Of a DNA stretch of 64,000 nucleotides, positions 1 to 8,477 are shown piece by piece (the stretch's first letter is position 1; each line of letters starts with the position of its first letter). The notes under the pieces are model-generated. The model did no database searches and was not told the origin of the DNA. It was given only the letters and a program-made list of their open reading frames with translations. The stretch is taken from assembly GCF_014207255.1 (NCBI RefSeq), contig NZ_JACHCZ010000002.1:682001-746000 (forward strand), written 5' to 3'. The stretch is from Pseudomonas sp. JAI120. Lineage in GTDB: Bacteria > Pseudomonadota > Gammaproteobacteria > Pseudomonadales > Pseudomonadaceae. Made by a program: the position numbers and the translations under genes.

Positions 1-186
1 AATCAGTGCGTAACTGAGCACCACCGCTGCCAGGGTATTGGTCAGCACCGTGAAGAAACTGAAGAAGTTGATCAGCCCGCCCAGCAGGCTGGCGCCGGCT
101 TCCCAGCGCGAATAGAAAATCAGGTATTGCTGAATCGCCAACCCCACCCAACCGGCCAGCGCCGCTGCCGCCACATACCGCTTCAT
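1..186 (-). CDS. Pr6Pr-like integral membrane protein (N-terminal 62 codons only)
   Basis: The reading frame starts at the ATG at 186 on the minus strand and runs off the window. The visible part begins MKRYVAAAALAGWVGLAIQQ and holds two hydrophobic stretches with the pattern NFFSFFTVLTNTLAA, which I associate with the Pr6Pr (FAR-17a/AIG1-like) family of small multi-pass inner-membrane proteins of unknown function. It lies four bases downstream of the VF530-type gene, so the two are probably co-transcribed. Because the C-terminus is missing, the family call rests on the first third of the protein. Confidence 0.6.
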   Translation of the reverse strand, partial: MKRYVAAAALAGWVGLAIQQYLIFYSRWEAGASLLGGLINFFSFFTVLTNTLAAVVLSYALI

Positions 187-190
187 GGGA

Positions 191-424
191 TCAATCCAGC
201 GGGCGTTTGGTGCGCATCAGCTTGACGTACAAGCCTTCGACCTTCTCCCGCGCCCAAGGCGTCTTGCGCAGGAAGGTCAGGCTGGACTTGATACTCGGGT
301 CACTCTTGAAGCAGCGCACATCAATGCGTTCGGCAAGGCCTTCCCATTCGTAATGTTCCACCAGGGTGGTGAGGACGTGTTGCAGGGTCACGCCGTGGAG
401 GGGGTCGTTGCTTGTCGCGGTCAT
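191..424 (-). CDS. VF530 family (DUF2132) small protein
   Basis: A 77-residue protein containing [19 protein letters not shown], an RCF segment and the segment [17 protein letters not shown], which are the hallmarks of the VF530/DUF2132 family. The family prototype comes from Vibrio fischeri and is a small helical protein proposed to bind DNA; its cellular role is unknown. The length matches the family, and the call is by pattern. The gene stops 4 bp before the downstream membrane protein gene, which suggests a two-gene operon. Only a weak AGG ribosome site precedes the ATG. Confidence 0.82.
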   Translation of the reverse strand: MTATSNDPLHGVTLQHVLTTLVEHYEWEGLAERIDVRCFKSDPSIKSSLTFLRKTPWAREKVEGLYVKLMRTKRPLD

Positions 425-930
425 GCCGGGCCTATGAAAAAGTACTCACGAAGGTGCACACCTTATCACTCCACCCTTACAGGTAAAAAAGTTCCCGCTT
501 TCGGCGAAAGACAGATGTTAGGTTGTAACCACCCGTCTCAACCCTTATCACCGTCCGCCCCCACCGTCTAAAAAACCCTGAAGTTCCCCCTCCCCCCCTA
601 TTTGGCAGCGACGATCTGTCACTGTTACCAAATCGGAAATGATGCATCTTGCGATTCGTGCTTTCTCTTGGTGCGCCGGCGCTTTATCCTTGTCGGCAAT
701 AACCTGAAACGTTTCACTCCCCGGTCGACCCCATTTTGCTGATTATTCCTACCCGTCAAGACAGCGCTGTCTTACACCGATCTGCGCCTGGGAATAAATC
801 GCCCGCCTGTGGATAACGCTGATATCCCCAGAAAAACGTAATTAACGCTGAACCAAGCCCGTGCCGAATCGTCATCTACAGTGAAGAAACACGGGGATAC
901 ATAATTCCAACGTAACGGAGAAACACAACT
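425..930. other. 506-bp intergenic region upstream of gcd
   Basis: This gap separates the divergent VF530 gene from gcd and should contain both promoters. I see a C-rich run near 586-600, a single TGTGGATAA (DnaA-box-like) at 808-816, and GGAG about ten bases before the gcd ATG. A 128-codon plus-strand frame at 185-571 mostly overlaps the VF530 gene and has no protein-like features. I cannot place a sigma-70 promoter or a regulator site with confidence. Confidence 0.5.
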
Positions 931-3348
931 ATGAGCACTGACGGTGCTTCAAGTCCAAGCCGCCTGCTCCCAAGGCTGCTAGGCGTCTTGCTGCTGATCA
1001 TGGGGCTGGCCCTGCTGGCCGGTGGTATCAAGCTGAGCCTGCTCGGCGGGTCGCTGTATTACCTGCTGGCCGGTATCGGCATCACCCTGACCGGCCTGTT
1101 GCTGCTGGCCACCCGCCGCGCCGCGCTGGGCCTGTACGCGCTGGTGCTGTTCGCCAGCACCGTGTGGGCCCTGTGGGAAGTCGGCCTGGATTGGTGGCAG
1201 TTGGTGCCGCGCCTGGCGCTGCTGTTCGCCCTGGGCATCGTCATGCTGCTCCCGTGGTTTCGCCGTCCATTGCTGCGTGGCCAACCTGCCCCGCTGGGCA
1301 CTGGAGCGCTGAGCGTGGCCGTGGTGCTGGCCGGTGCTACTGCCCTTGCCAGCCAATTCACCACCCCCGGTGAAATGGTCAAGACCGGCCAACTGGACCG
1401 CGACGCGGTACCGGGCATGGCCAGCGCCGCACCGTCCCAGACGGATGGCGATTGGAATTCCTATGGCCGCTCGGCCTACGGTGATCGCTACTCGCCATTG
1501 GCGCAGATCACCCCGGAAAACGCGCACAAGCTGGTACCGGCGTGGACCTATCGCACCGGCGACATCCCAGGCCCGAACGATCCGGGTGAAACCACCGCAG
1601 AAAACACCCCGCTGAAAGTCAACGGCATGCTCTACGTGTGCACGCCGCACAGCCAGGTGATCGCGCTGGACCCGGACACCGGCAAGGAAATCTGGCGCTT
1701 CGATCCGAAGATCAGCAGCCAGGGCGCCGAGAACTTCAAGGGTTGGGCACACATGACCTGCCGTGGCGTGTCGTATCACGATGACGCCGCCTACGCTTCC
1801 GAGCAGAGCCCGACCGGCAGCGCCAGCCCGGCTGCCGCGCCGAACGCCTGCCCGAAACGCATCTTCGTACCGACCGCCGACACCCGCCTGATCGCCCTGA
1901 ACGCCGACACCGGCAAGATGTGCGAAGACTTCGGTGACAAAGGCCAGGTCGACCTGCGTGCCAATATCGGCAGCTTCGCCCCCGGCGGTTACTACTCCAC
2001 TTCGCCACCGGCCGTGACCAAAAACCTGGTGGTGATTGGTGGCCACGTCACCGATAACGTCTCCACCGACGAGCCCAGCGGCGTGATCCGCGCGTTCGAC
2101 GTACACACCGGCAAGCTGGTGTGGAACTGGGACAGCGGCAACCCGGACGACACCACCCCGTTGGCCGAGGGCAAGACCTACACCCGCAACTCGCCGAACA
2201 TGTGGTCCATGTTCGCCGTGGATGAAAAACTCGGCATGCTCTACCTGCCGATGGGCAACCAGATGCCTGACCAATACGGCGGCGACCGTACCGACGATTC
2301 CGAGAAGTACGCAGCGGGCCTCACCGCTTTGGACATCGACAGCGGCCACGTGAAGTGGACCTTCCAGTTCACTCACCATGACCTGTGGGACATGGACGTT
2401 GGCGGCCAGCCGTCGCTGATCGACATCAAGACCGAAGCCGGCGTGAAGCAGGCGGTGATGGCGTCGACCAAGCAAGGCAGCATCTACGTACTGGACCGCG
2501 CCACCGGCCAGCCGGTCGTGCCGATCCACGAAGTGGCCGTGCCGCAAGGTGCAGTCGCGGGTGACCGTACTTCCCCGACCCAACCGAAGTCCGAACTGAA
2601 CTTCATGCCACCGCCGCTCAAAGAGCGTGACATGTGGGGCGTGACGCCGTTCGACCAGATGCTGTGCCGTATCGATTTCAAATCCATGCGCTACGACGGT
2701 GCTTTCACCCCGCCTTCGCTGCAAGGTTCGATCGTTTACCCAGGTAACTTCGGCGTGTTCGACTGGGGTGGCATTTCCGTCGACCCGGTACGCCAGATCG
2801 CCTTCGTGAACCCGAGCTACATGGCGTTCAAATCCAAGCTGATCCCGGCGGCCGATATCGCCAAGCAAGGCCCACGCGTCAGCGAAACCGAAGGCGTGCA
2901 GCCGAACAAAGGCGCGCCGTACGGCGTGATCCTCGAAGCCCTGCTGTCGCCCCTGGGCCTGCCGTGCCAGGCACCGGCATGGGGTTACGTGGCCGCGGTC
3001 GACCTGACCACCCACCAGACCATCTGGATGCACAAGAACGGCACCGTGCGTGACAGCTCGCCGGTCCCGGTTCCCCTGACCATGGGCGTACCGAGCCTGG
3101 GCGGCACCTTCACCACCGCCGGTGGCGTGTCGTTCCTCAGCGGTACCCTCGACCAGTACCTGCGTGCCTACGACGTGAAAAACGGCAAGCAACTGTGGGA
3201 AGGCCGCCTGCCGGCCGGCGCGCAAACCACACCGATGACCTACACCGGCAAGGACGGCAAGCAGTACGTGCTGGTCGTGGCGGGTGGTCATGGTTCCCTG
3301 GGGACCAAACAGGGTGACTACGTGATGGCGTTTAAACTGCCGGATTAA
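931..3348 (+). CDS. gcd: Membrane-bound PQQ-dependent glucose dehydrogenase
   Basis: This 805-residue quinoprotein oxidises D-glucose to gluconolactone in the periplasm and passes electrons to ubiquinone; in pseudomonads it feeds the gluconate/2-ketogluconate route and causes acidification that dissolves mineral phosphate. About 140 N-terminal residues form five hydrophobic helices, the membrane anchor of the Gcd family. The rest is the periplasmic PQQ beta-propeller, starting near NSYGRSAYGDRYSPLAQI and containing the W-rich repeat motifs (DLWDMDVGGQPSL, GVFDWGGISVDP) and a C-terminal propeller repeat with LVVAGGHGSLGTKQGDY. Length agrees with the family norm of about 800. It stands alone, with a long upstream region and a strong terminator directly after it. 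Confidence 0.96.
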   Translation: MSTDGASSPSRLLPRLLGVLLLIMGLALLAGGIKLSLLGGSLYYLLAGIGITLTGLLLLATRRAALGLYALVLFASTVWALWEVGLDWWQLVPRLALLFALGIVMLLPWFRRPLLRGQPAPLGTGALSVAVVLAGATALASQFTTPGEMVKTGQLDRDAVPGMASAAPSQTDGDWNSYGRSAYGDRYSPLAQITPENAHKLVPAWTYRTGDIPGPNDPGETTAENTPLKVNGMLYVCTPHSQVIALDPDTGKEIWRFDPKISSQGAENFKGWAHMTCRGVSYHDDAAYASEQSPTGSASPAAAPNACPKRIFVPTADTRLIALNADTGKMCEDFGDKGQVDLRANIGSFAPGGYYSTSPPAVTKNLVVIGGHVTDNVSTDEPSGVIRAFDVHTGKLVWNWDSGNPDDTTPLAEGKTYTRNSPNMWSMFAVDEKLGMLYLPMGNQMPDQYGGDRTDDSEKYAAGLTALDIDSGHVKWTFQFTHHDLWDMDVGGQPSLIDIKTEAGVKQAVMASTKQGSIYVLDRATGQPVVPIHEVAVPQGAVAGDRTSPTQPKSELNFMPPPLKERDMWGVTPFDQMLCRIDFKSMRYDGAFTPPSLQGSIVYPGNFGVFDWGGISVDPVRQIAFVNPSYMAFKSKLIPAADIAKQGPRVSETEGVQPNKGAPYGVILEALLSPLGLPCQAPAWGYVAAVDLTTHQTIWMHKNGTVRDSSPVPVPLTMGVPSLGGTFTTAGGVSFLSGTLDQYLRAYDVKNGKQLWEGRLPAGAQTTPMTYTGKDGKQYVLVVAGGHGSLGTKQGDYVMAFKLPD

Positions 3349-3370
3349 GCGTTATCGGCGGCAAAACAAA

Positions 3371-3402
3371 GGCGGCTACCCTCACAGGTAGCCGCCTTTT
3401 TC
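3371..3402 (+). terminator. Rho-independent terminator of gcd
   Basis: A perfect 10-bp stem GGCGGCTACC/GGTAGCCGCC with a six-base loop is followed by TTTTT. It begins about 20 bases after the gcd stop codon. The convergent EAL gene ends at 3453, so the element insulates the two. Confidence 0.9.
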
Positions 3403-3452
3403 ATAAGCAATGAAGATCAACATCCGGGAGGGGCGATGGACTGCACCCGTCG

Positions 3453-5789
3453 TTAGAGCGGTGTCCGTTCACGCCGCATCCACATCTCGAACGCCATGGC
3501 ATTGAGCGGCCGGCTGATCAGGTAGCCCTGGGCAGTGTCGCAGTTCCAAAGCTTGAGCAGCTTGAGGCTGGGCTCGAATTCCACGCCTTCGGCCACCACC
3601 TTGAGCCCCAGGTTGTGGCTCATTTCGATGGTCGAACGCACGATCACGCCGTCACCGCTGGTGCTGTCGAGGTTGCGCACGAAGGATTGGTCGATCTTCA
3701 ACTCCTGCACCGGCAGGCGCTGCAGTTGCGCCAGCGACGAGTAGCCGGTACCGAAGTCATCCACCGACAGGCTGATGCCACACCCGCGCAGTTGCTCCAG
3801 CACGCTCAAGGCTTGTTGCGGGTTGTGCATGATCGCGCTTTCGGTGATCTCGAAAATCAGCTGCTTGGCCGCCACGCCGTACTGCATCAGCAGGGTGGTG
3901 ACACGGATCGCCAGGTCGTCATCGACCAAGTCATCCACCGAGATATTCAACGACAACTGAATGTGCATGCCGCGCTGCGACCACTCACCGATCTGGCGGA
4001 TGGCTTCTTCGATCACCCACTGGGTCAGCCCGCCCATGCTGCCGGTGCGCTCGGCCAGGGGGATGAATTCGGCGGGCGACACCAGCCCCAGGGTGGGATG
4101 CTGCCAGCGCAGCAGGGCTTCGGCCTGGCACACGTCGCCGTGCTTGAGGTCGAGCTTGGGCTGGTAGCACAGGTACAACTCGCCTTCGACGACGGCCCGG
4201 CGCAGGTCGCGGATCAGGGTGATCTGGCGCTGGTGGGCGAGGTCGCGGTCCTGCTGGTAGATCTGCAGATAGCCCGGCAGCGTCGCCGCATCATGGCGAG
4301 CGATAGCGGCGCGGCTGATCAGTTCTTCAACGTGCTGACCATCGGCGGGGTAAGCGGCGATACCGATGCTGACTTCGTGGCGCACTTCGTCATTGCCGAT
4401 GCGCTGGGGTTCGGTAAGCAGCGCGTAGAGGCGGTCGGCGCGGGCCACGGCACGGTCGACCTCGGTGTTTTCCAGCAACAGCAAAAACTCGCTGCCGGTG
4501 ATGCGCGCCGCCGTGTCGCTGGCCAGCAGGCTCATGGACAGGCAGCGGCTGGCTTCGCGCAGCATTTCATCCACACCCTCGGGACCGAAGCCCTCGTTGA
4601 TAACGCGGTAGTTCTCGATCCCCAGGTACAGCAACACCACCGGCCGCCGCGCACTGATCGCACTGCCCAGGCGCTCCATGGCCAGGGCACGGTTGGGCAG
4701 GCCGGTGAGGGAGTCATGCAAAGCGTTATGGGCCAGTTGCCGTTCGCGCACGGCGATGCCGCTTTGCATGGCATTGAAGGCGCGGGCCAGCAAACCGAAT
4801 TCATCGTGGCTGCGTACCCGCACCGGCGTGCGGTAATCACCGGCCCCGATGCGCCCGGCCGCCTCCACGAGTGCGTTGAGCGGGCGCGAGACCCGCCGCG
4901 CCAGGAACAGCGCGCCGGCCAACGACACCAGCAGCACCGCCAGGGCAATCCCGAGAAACTGCCGGTCCAGCGGCGCAAAGGATTCCAGTGCATGGTCCAG
5001 CGGGCTCTGAAGCAATACACGCACTTCATCACCCTCGCCAGTGTTGGCCAACGCCAGCACTCGGCTGAGCACGCGCTGACCGTGAAACACATGGATCTGC
5101 GCCTCAGGGTTGAGCGGTGCGCCGTGCAGCAGGCTGAGGGCAGTGGCCTGGTACGCGTCGGGCTGGGTGCTGAACAGCGGGCCGGGCGTGCCGTCCTGCA
5201 CACTGAGGAACGACACTTCCAGGTTGCTCATGGAGCGCAGTTCATAGGCGAACAGTTGGTCCATGGCAAAGCCCATCACGATGCGCGCGATGGGCAACGG
5301 GTCGCGCACCTCATCCTGCACCAGCAGGTAAGGCCGCCCGTCCAGGGCCACGATCAACATTTGCAGGCCATTGCGCCGCGCATGACGCAAGGCGACGTCA
5401 TAGGGGAACCGCTGGCCGCGGGTGAGGATGGGGAGCGTGCTGACCATGACCTTGCCGTCCAGGCCCAGCACAAACACTTCGCTGGAACGGATGCCGGTGC
5501 CGTGGCGACGCAGTGCCGCCAGGATCGGCGCAGGCTTGCCCGCGGCCACGGCCTGCTTGAACGGGCCATCGCCGGCGAGCCAGTCGAGCCCGTATCGCAG
5601 GCGCCGCCCGCGCAGGTCCAGCAGACGCTCGAATACCTGGGTTCCGGTTTTCAGTTGGACTTGTGCCTGATTCTCCACGGCTCGGCGGGTGGCGCTCTTG
5701 ACGGCGAAATAGGTCGCGGCGACCACCACCAGCAGCAACAGCGCCAACACCCCGGCGATGCGGGTTTGAAAGGTATGGCGCCATGTCAT
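3453..5789 (-). CDS. Membrane EAL-domain cyclic-di-GMP phosphodiesterase with degenerate GGDEF
   Basis: A 778-residue signalling protein. Reading from the chosen ATG at 5789 (GGAGGG seven bases upstream): transmembrane helix at about 11-30, a periplasmic sensor region of about 250 residues, a second helix at about 279-298, HAMP, then a GGDEF-like domain and a C-terminal EAL domain. The GGDEF site reads TGSEF, so cyclase activity is unlikely and the domain may serve as a GTP-sensing or structural module. The EAL domain keeps EALLRW, the DDFGTGYSSL loop and a KIDQSFV segment, so it is predicted to hydrolyse c-di-GMP. An upstream ATG at 5849 would add 20 polar residues but lacks a comparable ribosome site. 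The periplasmic ligand is unknown. Confidence 0.9.
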   Translation of the reverse strand: MTWRHTFQTRIAGVLALLLLVVVAATYFAVKSATRRAVENQAQVQLKTGTQVFERLLDLRGRRLRYGLDWLAGDGPFKQAVAAGKPAPILAALRRHGTGIRSSEVFVLGLDGKVMVSTLPILTRGQRFPYDVALRHARRNGLQMLIVALDGRPYLLVQDEVRDPLPIARIVMGFAMDQLFAYELRSMSNLEVSFLSVQDGTPGPLFSTQPDAYQATALSLLHGAPLNPEAQIHVFHGQRVLSRVLALANTGEGDEVRVLLQSPLDHALESFAPLDRQFLGIALAVLLVSLAGALFLARRVSRPLNALVEAAGRIGAGDYRTPVRVRSHDEFGLLARAFNAMQSGIAVRERQLAHNALHDSLTGLPNRALAMERLGSAISARRPVVLLYLGIENYRVINEGFGPEGVDEMLREASRCLSMSLLASDTAARITGSEFLLLLENTEVDRAVARADRLYALLTEPQRIGNDEVRHEVSIGIAAYPADGQHVEELISRAAIARHDAATLPGYLQIYQQDRDLAHQRQITLIRDLRRAVVEGELYLCYQPKLDLKHGDVCQAEALLRWQHPTLGLVSPAEFIPLAERTGSMGGLTQWVIEEAIRQIGEWSQRGMHIQLSLNISVDDLVDDDLAIRVTTLLMQYGVAAKQLIFEITESAIMHNPQQALSVLEQLRGCGISLSVDDFGTGYSSLAQLQRLPVQELKIDQSFVRNLDSTSGDGVIVRSTIEMSHNLGLKVVAEGVEFEPSLKLLKLWNCDTAQGYLISRPLNAMAFEMWMRRERTPL

Positions 5790-6003
5790 GGCAGTGCCCT
5801 CCGGCAGCGTTCGCCTCTCTCTGCCGCCGCGTCCCTTAGTCATGTGCATTCCCTACGCCCAGACCCGCCGTCAAAAAAACATCCATTTAGACTGGAAATT
5901 TTGTCTTAGCAGATTAGCTGGGACAGAGCAGAAGCGCACCGAATAAAAACGGGGTTTTCACCGTCACTTTATTGGCGACAACCCCTTGGCCATACCCGCT
6001 TAT

Positions 6004-7176
6004 TCAGCCGCGGGCGCGCATGAAGTCCCCCCAACGCCGCACCAGATAGTTGTGCTCATCCATGACCGAATTCCACACCGCGATATGCCCCATGCGCTGC
6101 TCATAGGAGCCGCCATCGCGCACCTCGCCGATATCGATCAACGGCAACCCATCACTGCCGGGCAACTCTTCCCGCGCAGGCCTGCCGGCGTACCAGTAAT
6201 CCCACTCGGCACTGCTGAGGTGATCGCGGCTGCGCGCCGGATTGCCGATGTAGTAACCCTGGCGCGCCATCACCGCACCCGGCCAGCCGGACAACCACCA
6301 ATTGAGGTACGCATACGCCGCATCCAGCACCGGGCCCTGGGCATGGCGCGACAATGACAAGCCGCCGAACCAGGCGCGATAGCCTTCGCGGGGGACCGCC
6401 AGGCGGTATTTCACCCCGGCGCGGTGCAGGCGCATCAGGGTCGGCGACCACAAGCTCTGAATATCGATGCTAGGGCTGAGCATCAGTTGCGCCGCCTCTT
6501 CATCGTCGGACCAGAACGCGGCGAAATGTCCTTCCTTCTGCTTGCGCACCAGAATATCGGCGAGCACGTCGATCTCTTCGATGCTCATATTGCCGATGTC
6601 GTTAAAGCGCGCCAGCCCCGCGCCCTGCACGGCCAGCGCAGCATCCAGGGCGCCGATGGCGGCATCGCTCTGCAGCGCCGTGCGTGCGCGCCACGCCGGG
6701 TCCAGCAGCCAGCCCCAGCTTTCGTTACCGTGGCAAAACCCCTCGGGCAGGCGCTCGGGGCGGTAGGCGAAGCTGTCGGCATTGTGGGTCAGAGGCAGCA
6801 TGCTGATGCGTTCGGTGACGGTGCTGCCAAGGCCGCCGTCGTGCTGAACGAATAGGCGCTCGCTGGGTACGCTGCCGCTGCCCAGGCGGTCGCTGGGCGA
6901 CAGCCGACCGCGCTTGGGCAGGTCGTTGATCTCGTGCCACAGCGCGATACGCCGCGTGTCGATGGGCTGGATCGCCCGGGCCGGCCACACGAAGTCGACG
7001 TTGTGAAACCATTGGTCGTACAGGTCATAACTGTCGGGCTGCATCACCGCGATGCGCTGGGCCTGTTCGACGTCGTGCACCTGGTACACCAGGCGAATCC
7101 CCAGTTCCTGTTCGGCGCGCACCCGCAGGCATTCGAGCAAAGTGACCGAGGTGCCGAGCACCCGTAAGGTGATCAT
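6004..7176 (-). CDS. Periplasmic-binding-protein-like protein lacking a signal peptide
   Basis: A 390-residue protein with the overall look of a spermidine/putrescine-type extracellular solute-binding protein (PotD-like): the C-terminal half has YLNWWLSGWPGAVMARQGYY and segments typical of the second lobe. Unlike true transporter receptors, the N-terminus MITLRVLGTSVTLLECLRVRA has no charged-hydrophobic-cleavage signal, and no ABC permease or ATPase is nearby. Its ATG overlaps the cobW stop by four bases (ATGA), so it is translated with the GTPase as the last gene of the operon. It may be a cytoplasmic ligand-binding or enzyme-accessory protein. The SBP fold is inferred from sequence feel, and the function is unknown. 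Confidence 0.65.
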   Translation of the reverse strand: MITLRVLGTSVTLLECLRVRAEQELGIRLVYQVHDVEQAQRIAVMQPDSYDLYDQWFHNVDFVWPARAIQPIDTRRIALWHEINDLPKRGRLSPSDRLGSGSVPSERLFVQHDGGLGSTVTERISMLPLTHNADSFAYRPERLPEGFCHGNESWGWLLDPAWRARTALQSDAAIGALDAALAVQGAGLARFNDIGNMSIEEIDVLADILVRKQKEGHFAAFWSDDEEAAQLMLSPSIDIQSLWSPTLMRLHRAGVKYRLAVPREGYRAWFGGLSLSRHAQGPVLDAAYAYLNWWLSGWPGAVMARQGYYIGNPARSRDHLSSAEWDYWYAGRPAREELPGSDGLPLIDIGEVRDGGSYEQRMGHIAVWNSVMDEHNYLVRRWGDFMRARG

Positions 7177-8147
7177 CCGGCGAACCGCCGTGAGAACACT
7201 TCAAAGGAACGCTGCAGCAACGCAGGATCGAGGCCACGCAGGATAAACACCAGGCGCGATTGCCGGTCGGTGCCTGGCCACGCAGGCAGATGGACCGGAG
7301 CATGCAGGCAATGCTGCACGCCATGAATGACGATGGGGGCGTTACTGGCGTTCACGTTGAGCAGTCCTTTGACGCGAAGGATTCGTTCGCCATGGCATCT
7401 TAACAGCATCGACAACCACACCCCGAAGCCGACCCAGTCCAGCGGCTGGTCGAAGGTCATACTGCACACTTGGGCTGCCCCATGGCTGGCGCTGGTGGTC
7501 TGATGCAATTGCCAGCGGCTGACTTCCATGGCGGGTTCGGCACTGCGCAGGCCTTCACCGAGCAACAGTTGGTCGCCGCTGTGGATGGCGTGGGTATCGA
7601 GGATCGGCGTACCGGCGTTGAGCGCCTGCAGGTGCGCACGCAGCGGTTCGCAGTCATCCACAAGATCAGTCTTGCTCAGCAGCAAACGGTCTGCCGCCGC
7701 GACCTGGGCCAGCCATTCCGGGTGCAGGCGCTCCTGCAACGCGGCGTGGCTGGCGTCGACCAGCGTCACCACCAGGCCGATATGAAAACGCCCGCGCAGT
7801 TGCACGTCGTTGTTCAAGGTGGCGAGGATCGGGGCCGGGTCAGCCAGGCCGGTGGTCTCGAGGATCACCCGTTTGAACGCGGGAATTTCGCCACGCTCGC
7901 GACGTTGCAACAGACCGAGCAACGCGTCCTTGAGCTCGCCACGGATGGAGCAGCAGATGCAGCCGCTGGGCAACAGCACGGTATTAGGCGCGACTTCTTC
8001 CACCAGCAGATGATCGATGCCGATGTCGCCGAATTCGTTGATCAGCAGTGCGGTGTCACCCAGGCTTTCACCTTGCAGCAGGCGCTGAAGCAAGGTGGTT
8101 TTGCCGCTGCCGAGGAAGCCGGTGATCACATTTAGAGCAATGCTCAT
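7173..8147 (-). CDS. CobW/COG0523 family G3E GTPase (metallochaperone)
   Basis: A 324-residue G3E P-loop GTPase. The Walker A motif GFLGSGKTT lies at residues 10-18, and the family-defining metal site is GCICC. The base-recognition motif appears as SKTD, and the C-terminal half is the CobW_C-type domain. COG0523 proteins load zinc, cobalt or iron into client enzymes or help under metal limitation; this one is embedded in a catabolic operon with a predicted metal-dependent hydrolase, a plausible client (inference). A strong GGAGG lies six bases before the ATG. It is 14 bp from the upstream small gene and overlaps the downstream gene. Confidence 0.9.
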   Translation of the reverse strand: MSIALNVITGFLGSGKTTLLQRLLQGESLGDTALLINEFGDIGIDHLLVEEVAPNTVLLPSGCICCSIRGELKDALLGLLQRRERGEIPAFKRVILETTGLADPAPILATLNNDVQLRGRFHIGLVVTLVDASHAALQERLHPEWLAQVAAADRLLLSKTDLVDDCEPLRAHLQALNAGTPILDTHAIHSGDQLLLGEGLRSAEPAMEVSRWQLHQTTSASHGAAQVCSMTFDQPLDWVGFGVWLSMLLRCHGERILRVKGLLNVNASNAPIVIHGVQHCLHAPVHLPAWPGTDRQSRLVFILRGLDPALLQRSFEVFSRRFAG

Positions 8148-8161
8148 ATTTACCTCCGGCC

Positions 8162-8464
8162 CTACAATGGGGTGTTTTCCAGATGGTCAAGTAGACGCGG
8201 GTCAAGGGGATCCAGCGGCCGGCCGAGCATGGTTTCAGCTGCCTGCCAGAGTTGATCCAGCCCGCTTGCCAGTGCCTGTTTGCCGGTGGCGCCCAACAGC
8301 AGATAGGAGGCGCCCTGGAAGTCTTCGACCTTGAGTCGGAACACCGCCAGCACCTGGTTGATCGCAGCGATACGGCGCAGGCGTTCGCGGCGCCGGGGCA
8401 GTTCATCGCCCAGGGGGTCGCTCCAGTGCAGGTCTTCGCCGAGCAATCCGCAGAGTCCGCACAT
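8162..8464 (-). CDS. Conserved small hypothetical protein with N-terminal CxxC
   Basis: A 100-residue protein beginning MCGLCGLLGEDLHWSDPLGD, otherwise mostly helical with an Arg-rich stretch (PRRRERLRRI) and a Leu-rich C-terminus. I do not recognise a named family. The Cys-x-x-Cys at residues 2-5 could bind metal. It sits 13 bp after an SDR gene and 14 bp before the CobW GTPase, has a GAGG ribosome site and keeps Pseudomonas codon bias, so it is a real operon member. A role as metal-binding partner of the GTPase is speculation. Confidence 0.7.
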   Translation of the reverse strand: MCGLCGLLGEDLHWSDPLGDELPRRRERLRRIAAINQVLAVFRLKVEDFQGASYLLLGATGKQALASGLDQLWQAAETMLGRPLDPLDPRLLDHLENTPL

Positions 8465-8477
8465 GGCTACACCTCAC

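Noticed and set aside
185..571. 128-codon plus-strand frame at the window start
   Set aside because: It overlaps the VF530 gene antisense and has no protein-like segment.
808..816. TGTGGATAA DnaA-box-like sequence upstream of gcd
   Set aside because: A single copy with no cluster, no AT-rich unwinding element and no dnaA/dnaN nearby; not an origin.
979..3291. 770-codon open frame antisense to gcd
   Set aside because: It is a shadow of the GC-rich gcd gene; the translation is rich in His/Arg/Gly/Val without domains, and gcd is clearly the real gene.
5945..5990. GGGGTT/AACCCC pairing after the SBP-like gene as a terminator
   Set aside because: Six-base arms with a loop of about 24 bases and no U-run; too weak to call.
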